Shown: positions 9,241 to 36,960, counted from the first letter of the stretch. The stretch: 64,000 bases of DNA from Clavelina lepadiformis (GCF_947623445.1 NC_135243.1:17492479-17556478); one strand, 5' to 3'. Program-made: numbers and translations. Notes: generated by a model not told the origin, from the sequence alone.

Positions 9241-11524
9241 CACTTTTTAAAGAATAATTAAGTTGTAACTTATAACCCTCTTTCGAAAATTTGAAATGTC
9301 TAACATCAGTCAAAGTAAAAATCAGGACATGTTTTTCTTTAGTAACTTTTATGCATTTTGTGTTGTGGGGACCCAGCCCCTTTCTCGAAAAAAAAAAACG
9401 TTCCCGTGCTACCACGAAAAAACATTAGCCCTATCAACTTCAATATCGTTTAAACGTAATACCGACTATATTTCAAATGCTGAAGATTAAAAATCCCGTA
9501 AAAACGTGAAAGAAATCTGCAAAATCCCTATCATCGAGCAACTAACAACCAAAGTACTTGAAGGGTTAGTATCAAAAAGGACTTTTGTTATCGGGATTTT
9601 CCTGTCTTGCAGTTCTTTATGTAGGCCTATTGTATATATTTCAGATTTTTAGTTGGCAATTTTATGAAAAGAAGTGTATCAAAAGTAACTAAGTTTATTC
9701 TACAGCAGTAAATGAAACATGTGTTGAAAAACCTACATGAAGTATATAATTACAGGGCTGGAAAAAGTACTTTAGCGCTTCCCGGCGTTGAGGGATAAAA
9801 TTGTAAATGGATGCCGCAGCCTATAGTCAAACTCAAGCATTCACTTAAAAGGATAAAACCGTTTATTCAAAACAGTGATGCATTCACACTTCTTGAACAA
9901 GCAAACTTTTATTGTTTTCTTTCATTTAACTCTGCCAGAAATGAACGAAAATCCAAGTAGGTTGCCATTTGTAAATAACCTAAGCATAAAACAACATAAA
10001 TGTAAAATTTAGAATCTTAACAAAAGTATAAACCTACACTGCAAATAAAAATGGTTTTTATTTGTCTCGCTAGTTGATGAGAAATAATGGGTAATTTTAA
10101 AGTGGGAACTAGATGATAATTACATTGTAAAAACACATAATCTGGAAAGACGGCTCCGACCATCGAACTACAGTACCTATATGTTGGTTGTTCCCAGCCT
10201 ACTTAGATCGGGACGAGTGCAATACGGAAACTTTGGTGTTGCACCTGACCTGACCGAAGCACACATGGGTAAAGTGCAATACAGATTAGCTGAAGAATCC
10301 GAATCAACATTGGTGAACAAACCAGGTTTAACATAAATATTTCCCTTGATTCTGACCTAATGATAACTTACCTCCTTGCTTAATAATTCTGCCGTTAAAT
10401 GACGGTAATATTTAATCAAACGCTTGGTATAAGCATAGGTCAGAGTAGGCTACCAGACAATCTGAAGAGTGACAGAAATTGCTGTGAGACCGGGACCAGT
10501 GCAATATCACATACTCTATAGACATTGCTCTTAGTTACGACCTCGCAGTTATTTCAATATTTAGAACTAAACGCAACTTGTGTCTGCAAGTATCTTGTAC
10601 AGCAGAAAACCTACATCATCACCAAAATTCAAAACTTACCAAATGTTCGTTTGAACAGAAACGGATAAGAAAACGCCGTTGGTTATTTCTTCACTTCAGT
10701 GAAGAAAGCGGACAAAGAAGTCGTATCAGTTTACATGGGAGTATCGCTTAATGATCAACAGCGTCCCTTGCGTTGCTTCATCCAATCCGTATCACGGTTG
10801 TACTAATAATCACTCACAATCCTTGTTTAGTCTTTCTTCAAGTTAGACAAAAGAACTCAGTCTAGCTTAAACGCAATCCTTTGATATGACGTCAATTATT
10901 ACCCTTTTCGTTCGCGTTCTATGTTAGTAGTTGGGTTGCCGTCTCGAGTTACCCGCGTCGCATTTTTATTCTCTGAAATGCGATACGCCTGTTTGTATGG
11001 CTAGGTATATGTTTCACACGACTAGACAAGCGATACATAACTTTACCATCGGTTACTGTAGTAAGTTTTTGTTACTCTCGCATTAATTGTATTGAAACGT
11101 TTTTGTTCTCACAGTGTAGACTGTAGACCTTTCACGGAAGGCGCTCATTTTAAGACAAATTTACTATTTAAAATCTTGTAAATGTTGTCGCTATGGAATC
11201 ACCGTTATAAGCGCATTCCAGTAGACATAAATCTTTCAAAAACTTGTCAACTAATCACAATATGTTACAGTTCAATGTTTGATGTTTATGATAAAAATGT
11301 TCAACTAAACCAACAATGCAAAGTATTTTTGGCAGTATGAGTGCATATATTGCATTGAAAATAAAAGACCAAAGAAACCAAAAGGCAACCACATTGATCA
11401 GCACCAACAAAATATTGCATTTAAACAAAAAAGCAATTGAGCTTTTTCAAAAAAAGTAATATCGCAGCACATTCTAAAACGGCATTTCAATGTTTGCAAA
11501 ACGTATTTCCACAGAACATTTGAG
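9241..11524. other. Intergenic stretch downstream of POLR3B
   Basis: No coding signal recognised on either strand. It contains one exact TAGGCCTA (9622-9629) and short palindromes such as CTTCACTTCAGTGAAG (about 10689). The right end should include the POLR3B 3' untranslated region. Confidence 0.4.
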
Positions 11525-25309
<13,785 letters not shown>

Positions 25310-27316
25310 CTAAATAATAAATTAAAAACACAACTTTTGGTAAAAAAAACGGATAGGCCTATCTTTCTAAAAAGTTACAATTCTCTATGAAAACCAGACT
25401 AATTTGTATTCCGCCATGAGCCCATGACTTATAGTAACCAATTTAATGCAATGCATAGAGTGATTTCAGAATATTTTTTAAGTGAAAACATCGGTTTGAC
25501 CTCAATGTTAGAAATCGGTTTTTGAAGGTCCAACGTTTCCTTTGAATCAAGTACCGGTATTTCAGTCTTCACGTATATCTGACTTTTGTCATTCATGTTT
25601 GATTTTCTGCAGCCAGCCTGGGATTTCAGATATGTCGAATTACTACTTCTTAAACATTGTAAAAGCACAAACTCCAACAACTCTTATTTTACATTGAAAA
25701 AGAATATATCACGCAAAGCAATGCAAACAGCCTACACATGGCATATATCTATACCTATTCCTTAATTTAGTTTACTTCAAGCGCCACCAAAAAAAAACAG
25801 CTTCGCTTGGATCGCTAAGTTCGCTGGACTTGGACCGCTTGGGAAACTTTCTTCGCTTGTGGACGGGTTTGAATCTGAATTGTAAAATTCAAATGGAATC
25901 GGTGATGACGGAAACATTTTCAAAGTTGGTAGGGCCACTGGTGTATTTAGGACTGCGTTAAAGGGGCAAAATTTTAAAAACTTTGATTCGATTTTTTTGT
26001 CTCTGCTCACCTTGCCCAAAACGCATAGTGTCAGAAATTTTGCGCTTTCACACATCAAAAATCGCCTCAAAATGGAATGTATTCTCATATTTCTACGTAC
26101 AGTATTTCATTAATTAATTATTTAAGACGTTCACTTTGGGGAAGCCGTATGAAGCAAATTCATAATAATTTGTAACTAACCTGATTATAACTAACTGTAT
26201 TTTTGACAAGCTTTCAAATCAAAAATTTGTATACATTGATTTTGTGTTGCGCATGGCTTGTATCCGTGTTCACATCATAATGAGTTTTGTAACGATTTTC
26301 CTTCCAACATCTATGTAACTATAAACGACGAAGAACTCAGTATCAATAACGGCAATGCTCGACCTGCTTCGTTAGAAGTGTGTAGACTGTAGAGTGTCGA
26401 AATCTTCCTCCCACTGCTTGATAACCAGAATGATAAGCAACCGGTCCTGCTCGAGCTCATTATGTTTTTTGTTTCAGAACAGTACAAGCTTTCATAGCAC
26501 CTGAAATTACAAAAGTTAACTTTCAGTTGATAAGGAAATACCATCAACGAAATGACATAAAAATATAAAAGTAGAAGGCTTCAAAGCGTGGGCTCCAAAA
26601 ATTTGGTTTGTGGGAAAGCGTGGCCCAATGCCCGCCTTAAGCCTTTTCTTGGCATTATTTATTTTTTAGCTTTCACAGTAACACAAAACCGAGCTGACTA
26701 TCAAAGTCACCAAGTAACTTAAACTGTTTTACCATGAGCACAAAAAAAATAAACAGCTTGATTACATCATAGATGCTTACCTCATATTATTGACCTACAA
26801 TTACCTCGCAAGGTACAGCGATATGCTATGCACAGCACAAAGCTTTTACCATATGGTTCAACCTTTAAAATCAACGAAATGTATAGCCTATTTCTTCAAG
26901 CTGTTTGAGCATAAGTTTTATTTTAGCTGTTTGAAATGCAAAAAAGGAGGACATTTGAGCATTTTTGAGCGTCCTCGGAGGACAAATAATTTTTCCTAAA
27001 AAAGGAAGAGAGATTGTAGAGAGTGATGAATCTAATGACTAATCTTGTCTACCTGTACTGGAAAATATAGCCTGCTTGCTATTTGTCTGTTAGAAGATGG
27101 AAGGCCAGCGATACTTTTTGCCGCATCGACAACAAAATGCTCTTTTTACCTACAGTCCTACACCATTCTTTCGCGATTCTATAAATTGCCTCAAGGAAAA
27201 TTACGCTCGAGGTTGTAGGAAACGTTCGCTTCAAATGTATGTTATTAGCTGGAAATGCCATACTGGTCCTGTAAGAAGAAAACTGTTTAGAAACATACAT
27301 CACATCTGGCAAAATT
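25310..27316. promoter_or_regulatory. Divergent POLR3B/POMK intergenic region
   Basis: POLR3B runs leftwards and POMK rightwards from this 2-kb interval, so it must hold POLR3B exon 1, both promoters and possibly a 5' intron. I saw no clear TATA box. An exact TAGGCCTA lies at 25355-25362. Confidence 0.4.
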
Positions 27317-30300
27317 ATGAGTAAACAGAAAAGAAAGCTGAACAACCTCCAAAGCAAAAATAGATCAAAAGCCTATAACAAGCTAAAGGGATATATAATT
27401 GTGATTTTATGTGCATGTATGGTAATTTTGCTTCTAAAGTCAAAGCGTAGAGATGTCAGTCTTACGGCGTTTACGGATGGTATACACAAAATGAAAGTAA
27501 GCATGGTTGTTCCCAGTTTTTATAAGTATGGCTATGTAAAGCTAGAGAGTCGAAAAACTTCCAAACTGTGTAGTCAACAACCTGCATTGTTATTGATACA
27601 TCTTAACGGATTGACAGATAATCGTAAAGTTTATTTATATCCTATTTTTTTAAAAACTTTGTTTTACTAGGAGTCTATAAATCTACCAGCCGGAAAAGCT
27701 TTGCGGAAACTGCAGGCGCATGCTGTGTCGATTTTTGGGTACAACAACAGTATCTCAGAGAACATAAACAACGGGGCACTTTGCGAGAACGGAAAGTTTC
27801 TTTTAACAAACATGACATCTTGTCATCCTTGGTTAGATTGCACAGAAATAAATACCGAAATAGCTCTGGGAAAATACTTTGGAAAGGACTTAACTAAAAA
27901 GGTAAAAGATCTTCATTGTGTAAACATGTTTAAGTACGCCCGTAGCTATGCGTTATAAAGTTGTCTTTTTATGAAAATATGGTTCTCTTTTGGATAGATT
28001 GCTTTGGGAGTAAGTCTCTGTACAATTTCTTATAACTATATGACTATATGGACTAGAGTTTGTAAATATACGTCCATATAGGTTTAGTATAGCCTGCGGG
28101 AACATTGTTTTCTATTATACCTATAACAATATTAACATAAAGCATTACATAACATCAAAAAAAGTACTGTATGGAGTGTATGCTATATTTTTTAAACTAA
28201 AAACTTGAAGGTTTGCTCTTATCTATGGCAAAACTATTAACCATTAGGCCGCAGTAATCTCTACACCTATACAAAAACCACCTTAGGCTATAAAGGTTAA
28301 TTTCGTCTTGGTTTGCAGCCTACTTGTTTTTGTTATTGCGATCTAACAATTTATTACTAAACGTTTATTCCATTAGCTTCATATCAAAAATTTTATATTA
28401 ATAACAGCTTTTTCTCTTGTTTAAGTACAACTCCTCCAAACTTCGCGAAAAAAAAACAATTTGGAAAATATTCAACCATAACTGGCTGGCGTATGCATAT
28501 ACGCTTTGCTAACATTACAGTATATAAGCGTGGAAAATGATGTATATACTATCCAGTATGCACCATAGTACTTAAATCAGGAGTGTCATTTTAGGCTTGC
28601 GAACTAATTTTAAAATATTATGTCAAAATGGTCAAGTGAAAAACAGCTTTTTTGCAAAACGCTGAATACAGTAAAAGTTATTTGATCATGTTATTAAGCT
28701 GATTGATTGCGCATGCAACTTATTCGTCTATTTTTGAGTAATAAAGCTATATAGAAACAATCGAGTGATACTTACATAAGCTTTTAAAGAACAACTCATA
28801 ATTATTAATGTATAGCCTATATAATTAGTAATTACCCAAACTAATTTTGCACATGGTTTGCGATCGACTTGCTTAGACGTCACTGTGAAAAAAATTTGTA
28901 ATTTTTACAGGCAAACTACTGGCAGCGAATTTATATGGAACGTTTGTAACGTTTTACCGTCTGTTTCAGGCAAAATTTACTACCCTAAATTGTAAATATT
29001 AATAAATGTTAATTAAAAGTTACTTGCAATGTACAGCACAATGACAGCTTCACAAAATTCGGTTTCACTATAGCAAATTTTTCAAATTAATATGTGATAT
29101 GGTACATTCTACCCATAAAACCGAAGAAACAGAACGAAAAAATAAGGTTAAAAAATTACTCAATTCTACTGGTTAAAGTTTTCAGTTCCGATCCTGTTAC
29201 TCTCCAAGCTTAGGTATCGGACCTTAGGGTTCACTGCATGCCTTTTCCACGTTTTTTTACGCCTGAAGTATCAATCTCTGCAAAGTATCTGAATAAAAAA
29301 GGGATAAAAAACTCTATTACGCCGATAAAAATAATGGCAAACAATCTTTAGTGTTCTTTTGATTAATCTCAGTAATATATTTCAGAAGATATTGTCTATA
29401 TCAGGGATGTCCAACCTTTTATTATAGTGGGCCGCATTGTCACTTGAAATAATTCATTGGGCCGCAGAACCTATTAAATTTCAAGAAAAATGGGTACATA
29501 AAGAGCTGACTGGTACATTTTAATTAGGCTAAGATTCAAAGCTCAAAATACTACTTGGAGTGAAAATGACTAGCGGGCCCCACAAAAATCTCAGGTGGGC
29601 CGCATTGTGGCCCGCGGGCCGCAGGTTGGACATCCCTGGTCTATATCATGTTGAACACATAAAGTGAAGCAAACTTGCACACAATTGCCTTGAAAAAGCT
29701 CGCGAACTTACAGACCTTCTATTAAAACAAAAACATCTGTGCCTTCCAGAAGAGAATTGCCTATAAAAGCGTTAAAAGTGTTTGTACTGCCAATGTAAAA
29801 TGCAAAATCTTTATCAATCTTTAAAAAGCAGGACGATTCTTCAAATACTACCATATTGTACGATTTTTTGATTACTGTGCAAAATGAGCACAATTTACTC
29901 TTCACTTGATAGAATAAAAATACTCACCTAACATAAAACTGCGAGAAATAGCGTTACCGATGCTTCTTCTATTATGTCGTCGTTTCGTGCGAACCCGAAT
30001 ATTATGAAGGTCGACACGAACGAATCCCGAATCTATTCGTTTTAGAACCAAACAACAAAATTTAATCCAAAAGTTATCAAGTCTTGTTTCTAAAATGACG
30101 TAATCGAAAAACAAATCGTTTTTTTTGAAAAATAGTGTTTAAAAAACGATTGAAAAAGCAAATTCCTTAGCAAAACGACTTTCATTGTAAGTACTGCTGA
30201 CTCTTGTTTAGCTTTGTCGGGAAACTAAATCATCATTTTTAACAAAATTCAGTAAATTTATAAGTAATATTGTATTCGGGTTCGCCATTGTTGGTATTCA

Positions 30301-33300
30301 TCTTCGCCCAAATCTTCCATAAAGGCGATATTCGGCGAATCTATTCGGGTTTGGGTTCGCATCGGCCCATCCCTAGAAAATAAGTTTTACTACTATCTAT
30401 AGTCTTTTCGCTTTAAATGTAAAGTTCTAAACAGATAAAAGTTAAATGAAAATGTCTCAAGACCACTATCGAAGGGAATACTTTAAATTAAGTCTTTGAC
30501 ATGTCGTTACCTGATAATACCTGAAAAGTTTCGATGCGTCTTTTCTAAAGTAGGCAGCAAGCAAGTTTCAGATTCGTGTTTTTTACTTTGCACTCCGCTT
30601 TAATCTTGACAACCTTTTCAAGAATTTGGTGATCTTTTGAATGTTTTAAAGCATAAAAAATAAAAGAATTGTATTTAAATGATTAAAAAAGGTTATAATG
30701 CGGATTATTTTGTAAAGTAAATACTTAAAGGCGTCTCGTTCTTCCCTTCAAACAATATTCACTGGTAAACAAGCGCGGAACGATCTTGCAGGCCCTTCAA
30801 AAGCTCATAAGCATCTTTTCCATGCAACCAGTCTGGTGTAATGCGTTAATAGAAAGTCTTCTTCTAATCGAAAGCCACATCTGTTTTATGATAGTTCCTT
30901 GTAAATTGGATAGGATAATGTTTATATGACGACAAGGCAATATTTCATCACTACTCTATTTTTGTTTATACCACTATTTTGGCATAATGAGCTCAAAATG
31001 TGCTTATGTCACGGGATTATTTTATGCACCCGTTTTATAGCCACCATATCGTTTGTTCGCAACACTCCTATATTCTAATTTAGTTAAATGTGTGGGTCAG
31101 CTCTTATTTTTATTCGCGTTGTGTCTTTTGTATGCATGCTTGTCAGGTTTTAGATTTGCTCACGTGATGCTGTATTTTACTTATTTATTTGTACACTTGT
31201 TTTTAGTCGATCTTTTGTGACGTCTCACATCGCGACCCCTAGGGCCTAATTGGTGTTTAGCGTCCCACGTTGATTCTCTGATTGCGTGGAATTTGTTTTG
31301 GTGTGGTGTTGCGCTCGGGTGGAGAGTGGTGGTTAGTTACGTTTGGGTTTTAAAGCAAGAAGATGATTGTTTTTACCTAAGAAAATGCTATTAAAAGTTA
31401 TTAAAGCAAACAGAGCTAATTGACTAGCTGTCGATCGGGAAGTTCCTGGCTGAGAAAAAGTTTGGCTACACTTACATTGTCGACTTTCCTTTGATGTCCC
31501 TGCTGCACTTTTTGCTGGCGAGTAGAAGGATTTAGGTATGAACTGGCGGTTTCGTTGAGATTGGTAGCAAAACTTTTCGGTAGCTTTCACCAAGCGTTAC
31601 AAAGTAAAAAACTCAATTGAATGAATAAATTAAGATCTCTAACGTGAATAACGCCATAAGTTGTTTTACTGCTGTGTAGATCCTTGTATACTTACACGTA
31701 ATTACGCACAAAAACATCCAAAATACACAGTTTAAAAATTTACCTTTTGCGAACGGAAATAATTAGTGACACATGGTTTACTTATTGCTTTGTACAAAAT
31801 CAGCAATTGTCAGTCGATTGTCAATTAATATTGTATAGGCTACATATATACTGTAGGCCTAATAATTAATCGACTATACATAACTTTCGCATTTATCATA
31901 ACTTTTTGTTTCATGACATTACAGAATTTCGTGAAAAGCAACGTTTTGAAACGTAACAACGAATGAATTACTTATCAAAGTTATATTCAAGTATAATACA
32001 ATAGGTATATGACCTGGTCATATTTGTTATCTACATTATATTTTAGCTGTTATATGCACGAACATGCATTGAAATATAGGCTACATTTACCATGTTTTGT
32101 TAATAAGTTGCAGTATGGTATCTGGCGAGGTTATAACGTTGCTGTTCAACATCCGGTGATGGAAAAAGGAAAAGATCGATTTGGTGATTTCAACGAAAAT
32201 CTTCGTAATTACATTGACTTGCAAAGCCGTTTTGTACCTCAGCTTGTAGGCTTTTGCAATGTTTCCAAGTAATGGGCAACTTTTAAAACTTTCTTTGCGT
32301 AGAGGCGCGCTTGAACGTTATTACCGTATGGCTAAAAGCTTGCGTTTATAAATATAACCTGTAATAAAGCTCTATTTTCAAACTTAAACAAAGATCCCTA
32401 AAGGCAGATTTTTCTGTAGAAGCGCAATGGAATTCGGTCGTTCTTATATTGTGACCGAATACTATCCACGTCGAAGCTTGGGAGAATACGTGAGAACAAT
32501 AAAATACCGTTCAACAACCGCCATAGATAGATTTCAGTTGGCCATTTCATACTTGGAAGTTCTCTTGTTTATGCATTCCCAGCCTCAAGGTAAAATGAGA
32601 AACAGCTAATTACATTTATTTTTTATTAATATTATTGTTTGGCAAACATACCAGCTGATGGTTTCACTGTTTAACATAAACTTTTCTTACATTTGGGATA
32701 TACGTCGTTTTCGATTTAAAAGTATGTGATTCTAAAAACAGCATATTATATGCACCATGCCAGTGTAAAGGCATAATTATTTATAGACTGGAATACATCA
32801 CAAGAAAAATTTGAGTTACATTGAATTTATCTTTAACATGAAATCTCTTTTTTTGAATAAGGTCCACGTATTCTTTGCGACAGCAATTCACTTGATGATA
32901 CGCTTGCTCAGTTTTTAGTTACGGAAAGTAATACAGTTGTTCTTTCTGATTTGGACGACATTCCATTAGTCCAAGAAAATAAAGGAAAGCTTGCTCGGTG
33001 CAAGCATCAGGTTATATACCAGATTATTTTAAAAATTTGGCAAGATATACAATATATATAAAGATGAATTTACTGCAAGAGATTTTGAGACTTAAAAAGT
33101 CAATGAATTGGACGTTAGAAATTGACTTTTAAACCTAAATAAGCGACAACGTTTAACACTCTTGGATTTAAAAAGACCTCAGCTTGAGTTTATCTCTCTG
33201 AAAAACGTGACAAATACATTAAAAGCATGATCTTTTGTAACCTTACTCCAAAAGATTTCTTATAAATCAAACAGTTATGTATGTAAAATACAGTATAGTT

Positions 33301-34126
33301 TTAAACCCATAAAGCATAACAAGTTTCGTAATCAATAATTTACCATCATATGAATTGAAAAAGCTGCCCATTGCTCACTTACTTAGGGTAAAGGTCAGTA
33401 TTTGTCCAATTTGTTACTATAAAGTGTAAAATATGAATTGTTTGAATTTAAAACGTTGTATACAGTATAGCCTTATATAAATACATATGTACAGTATATA
33501 GAATTCAGCATGTTGTTTATCAGAATCATTTGTATTTTATTCGCCAAGTATATTTATATACGTTTATAACAGCGCACTTGAAAAGGTTTTGCCAAATAAT
33601 TGCAAATTCCGCAACTATTCCTTGTCGCATTTTAATCGTAAATCCTTATTTTTTGATGCTATGCAGGTGTAGGCAATTATAAATAACAACTAATCAAAGT
33701 TATGGTATTTAGGATTTGCTCTCTAATCGTGAGGATATCGCTAAAACATATTTCCTCGCTCCAGAACAAGTGAAAGCAATGTTAAAATATCTTCCAAATT
33801 CACGTTTTTCAAAGATCTATGGCAGCAAAAATACTGACAACAACGATAAGGATAGCGGAAACCTGTTGGATTCTGAAGGCAGACTTCCGCCATATCTCGA
33901 TGAAAAAGCTGATGTTTACAAAATTCCTGATGTCACACAAGCCATACTTTTACTGAATATCAAAGAATCAAAGCTTGACCCCCACAAGAACATTTGCATT
34001 GAAATATGGAACTCCTTGAACGAAATACATTCCAAATGCAAAGAACATACGCCTTTAATGCGACCCAACGTGAAAGAAATATTAAAAGCTTATGCAGATA
34101 TAATAATCAATAAAAAAGATGAATAA
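27317..34126 (+). CDS. POMK: Protein O-mannose kinase
   Basis: POMK phosphorylates the O-mannose of the core M3 glycan on alpha-dystroglycan in the ER. Six exons join in frame: 27317-27496, 27671-27901, 32108-32268, 32420-32589, 32862-33010, 33713-34126, giving 434 residues (human 350). The N-terminus is basic (MSKQKRKLNN) followed by one hydrophobic segment (YIIVILCACMVILLL, about residues 27-41), fitting a type II membrane protein. Family matches follow in order: CHPWLDCTEI, VTEYYPRRSL, ILCDSNSLDDTLAQFL, LSDLDDIPLV, FLAPEQV, DEKADVYKIPDV and RPNVKEILKAY. The CDSN and DLDD segments align with the catalytic and metal-binding part of the kinase fold. Extra length lies in the N-terminal stem and in an Asn/Asp/Lys-rich insert before the DEKADVYKIPD motif. 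Intron 2 (4.2 kb) holds repeats. It appears intact. Confidence 0.93.
29402..29638. mobile_element. hAT-like MITE, 237 bp
   Basis: Termini CAGGGATGTCCAACC and GGTTGGACATCCCTG are perfect inverted repeats, flanked by an 8-bp duplication GTCTATAT (29394-29401 and 29639-29646). Internal GGGCCGC blocks are shared in style with the elements at 41336 and 47582. It lies in POMK intron 2. Confidence 0.92.
29960..30376. repeat. Dispersed repeat ending GGCCCATCCCTA
   Basis: Sequence rich in 'CGAACCCGAAT' and 'ATTCGGG' motifs ends in GGCCCATCCCTA in POMK intron 2. A diverged copy of its right part (TTGGGTTCGTATTGGCCC) is at about 59505-59565. The left boundary and target duplication are unclear. Confidence 0.45.
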
Positions 34127-34464
34127 TAATTAATCGTACTGTAGTTGAAGCCATTACATATTTTAATCTCTCCTGTCGTTAGGTTAGTAAGACAATATTT
34201 ACTAGTGCCTTGCTTTCAAAGTGTCTGAAAAAATACAAAAACTACATTTTTCATTGTACGATCCATTTTCAAGCCTTATATATTTGAAAAAGGCTCCAAA
34301 CAACAACCTTTACTTGCACTTGATATTTTCTTTAGTGGAGAGAAAAAAGTATAAAATTAAGTCGAAAGCGCCGAGGAGAGCAGATGTTAATTGCGCGTCA
34401 GACTTGGTGAGCATCTGGTTGCTTATACGGTGGTACTTCTAGCATACACAAAAAAACTAAAAAA

Positions 34465-35755
34465 ATGAGGGAGCAAAATGGATTAGCTTTCGAAGGTAAG
34501 GGGCGGCGAGTCACAATTCTTTTAAAAACTGTTGTTCGTGTTCCAACGGCTGTTATTTAGTTTTGTTCATTACGCAGCTAGTAATAACGAAAATATACTA
34601 AGAGGATTGAGTAAAAACATGAGAAAAGGTAGCTGTGATAGCATACGTCATTTATCAGAAGACCCAAGTACAGACATAAACAGGTGAGAGTCGTACTGAG
34701 ACTATTAAAATTGTACAAAAACAAACTTTAAAAACGCTTTTTTGGTCCAATCAGTTTTCAATTTTAAGTTCTATTGTGTGGAAGACTTTCGTTACAGATC
34801 GTCATCACAGCGCTCTTTTTATTCAAGATGTTGCAAAAAGTGCAAAAACAGAAGAAAGGTAATTATCTGCAATCTACGTCAGGTTTACTATGAAAGCTCA
34901 TTAGTATGTGCATTGATGTAACTTTTCAGATAATAATATTTTGCAGAGACGTTTGGAAGTGAAGAAAAGAAGCAGGTCCCGATCAAGACAAAGGTCTGAT
35001 TCATTTTGAAAATTCGAATTCTATTTTGCCAACGTTTCATTTATAGTACAAAATTTTTTAGATCTTCTTCTTTGGGTAAGTATCGGCAATCTCGAAGCCC
35101 TTCTATTCCATTAGATCCCTACAGAACTTCACCAAGTCATTTAGAAGCTAGAAGAATAACCAGGTATTCAAAATTTGTGGTATTTGCTGTTGCTGTTTTC
35201 TTTGACTTTATGCCTTCGAAGCTAACATTGAAAAGCTGTATTAGCCAATATAACTAAATAATTTATCGATCTTTCCAAGAAGCTAGGACCTATGAATATT
35301 TTATAAGTTACCCGTTGTAGGCCTATATAGGTAAACTATATGTGTCGAATATGCCACAAATTATATCAGTACCATAAGCGAACATAAAATGGTAACTATG
35401 CTTGGACTATGTATGATAACAACATTTTGGCAGGTTGTGACGCAACTGTAGAAACCTTTAGCCGGTGGAAGACAGATGTCGAGATTAATCTGAAAGAAAA
35501 TGAACTGAAATTGTAAAACGTAACGAATCGATCGCCTTGCATTAAATTATTGATTACCAAGCTGTGCAACTGCGTCTGGAAACTCTTAATCAGTAACCAT
35601 ATACGCTTGCAAAGTAGAAAATTTTGCTTAAAGAGTCTAACTAAAGTCTAACTGTTTCCCACAGTGCGCGGAAGTTGCCAGTACCTTACAAAAGAAACTG
35701 GAGTAGCAGTGACGAAGAAACGGACCAAGAATATTCCTCGTATGAACGTTACTGA
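34465..35755 (+). CDS. Small arginine/serine-rich protein
   Basis: Six short exons join in frame with GT-AG borders: 34465-34495, 34578-34683, 34798-34858, 34947-34993, 35062-35163, 35665-35755, for 145 residues ending at TGA 35753-35755. The middle is basic and Arg/Ser-rich (KKRSRSRSRQR, RQSRSPSIPLDPYRTSPS), preceded by a Cys/Lys patch (CCKKCKNRRKRR). The C-terminus is acidic and tyrosine-rich (SSSDEETDQEYSSYERY). RS dipeptides occur in splicing-related nuclear proteins and are phosphorylation targets, but no RNA-recognition motif is present and I do not recognise an orthologue. It begins 339 bp after the POMK stop on the same strand. All five junctions keep frame and several interrupt codons, which strongly supports a real gene. 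Confidence 0.75.
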
Positions 35756-36960
35756 AAAGAAGGCACTGGTGCATGTTCACCAATAATGTTACAGAAAATA
35801 TTGATGTCATCTATTATTCATTTTCCTTTACATTTGAAATTTTCTATAAGATATTTTAAGCTTTGAATTTATATTTTATATTTGCCCTCTTGTACAGCAT
35901 CTAGATAAATGACATTTGTTGCAATGATATGAGCTGGTTGTTAAAGCCATGGTTCCTATATTGCCATAATGGTTACCGCGCTGTATACCTTAATAATTTT
36001 AGTGTCCGAATAGTTTAAAAAATAATAAAAATGATATTACAATACAAATCGCAACTTATAGGCAGCCATAGTAATTTTGTTGAACTTTTTTAATAAGCTA
36101 CCAAACCCTACACAAACCCAGACTATCAAACCAACGAAATTATTCATTATTGAGCTTTGTATAGTTTTACGTTTCGCGACGTTTTATATCCTTGGTTTAT
36201 AGTCTCAGACTATTCTTTTGTACGTACAACGGAGTAGTTCTCTGTCTGAAATTCACCATGCAACGCAAATTGCATAGGCCAACCTAGAGTTGTACACGGG
36301 CCTCATGTTGTTATCCCAAACATTCAAGTCCGAACTCAAAAATTAATTTTAAGCCCGAAAATTAAATTTACATCTTTTGATGCCATTCTTTAAATGTTAT
36401 CATTTACTTAGTTGTGCTTTGCTCTCTTAGGGAGGTTTATAGCACTCTCTGTGCATATATATTTGTTTAAAGAAAGTGACATTACGACGTGGGCAGAGTG
36501 TGGCAGAGTGTGGCAGACTGTGGCAGAGTGTGAGTATAAATTTGGGCCCGAATTTTTTTCAAACTTAAGGTAGAACACTACACGAAATACCCGGCCCGAA
36601 CCATCATTTCAAAGCGTTTCTGATTTTTGTTATAAATATCAACATCAGATGGAAATATAATCTCGGCCAGTAAAAAAAATATTGCTTATATTTCGACCCA
36701 AGTTGAACGAAGTTCTTGTCCAAGCTGTATTGATGAAACTTAACACATTATGAGTCTATTGTTCTGATTCAATTGCCTATCGCAAATAGAATGGTCTGCA
36801 AGTCAAATAAACACTTCAATAGTTTAGATATGGGCTATTTTGTAGTGGCAAGCTTGCTGAGTATTAAGGTGGCAAAGAAGTTGAAAATTATTTTTTTTTA
36901 ACAAGTAATAATACCGTAAATGAGCAGATTGGTGGTGTGTTAGGAAATATTAAACGTCAA
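35756..36960. other. Intergenic, repeat-like
   Basis: No gene seen. A repeat-like block about 36285-36600 has ACGGGCC and CCCGGCCCG near its ends. A short tandem repeat GTGTGGCAGA lies at about 36490-36532. Confidence 0.35.

Noticed and set aside
26011..26088. Candidate POLR3B exon 1 (26 codons, phase 0, GTGAGC donor, minus strand)
   Set aside because: Length and phase fit, but the peptide MRIHSILRRFLMCESAKF shows no similarity to RPC2 N-termini, so I left exon 1 unassigned.
27079..27357. ORFs on both strands next to the POMK start
   Set aside because: They overlap the POMK promoter and exon 1 in other frames and show no family similarity.
31333..31593. Minus-strand ORF of 86 residues in POMK intron 2
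   Set aside because: Low-complexity composition, no domain, no plausible splice context.
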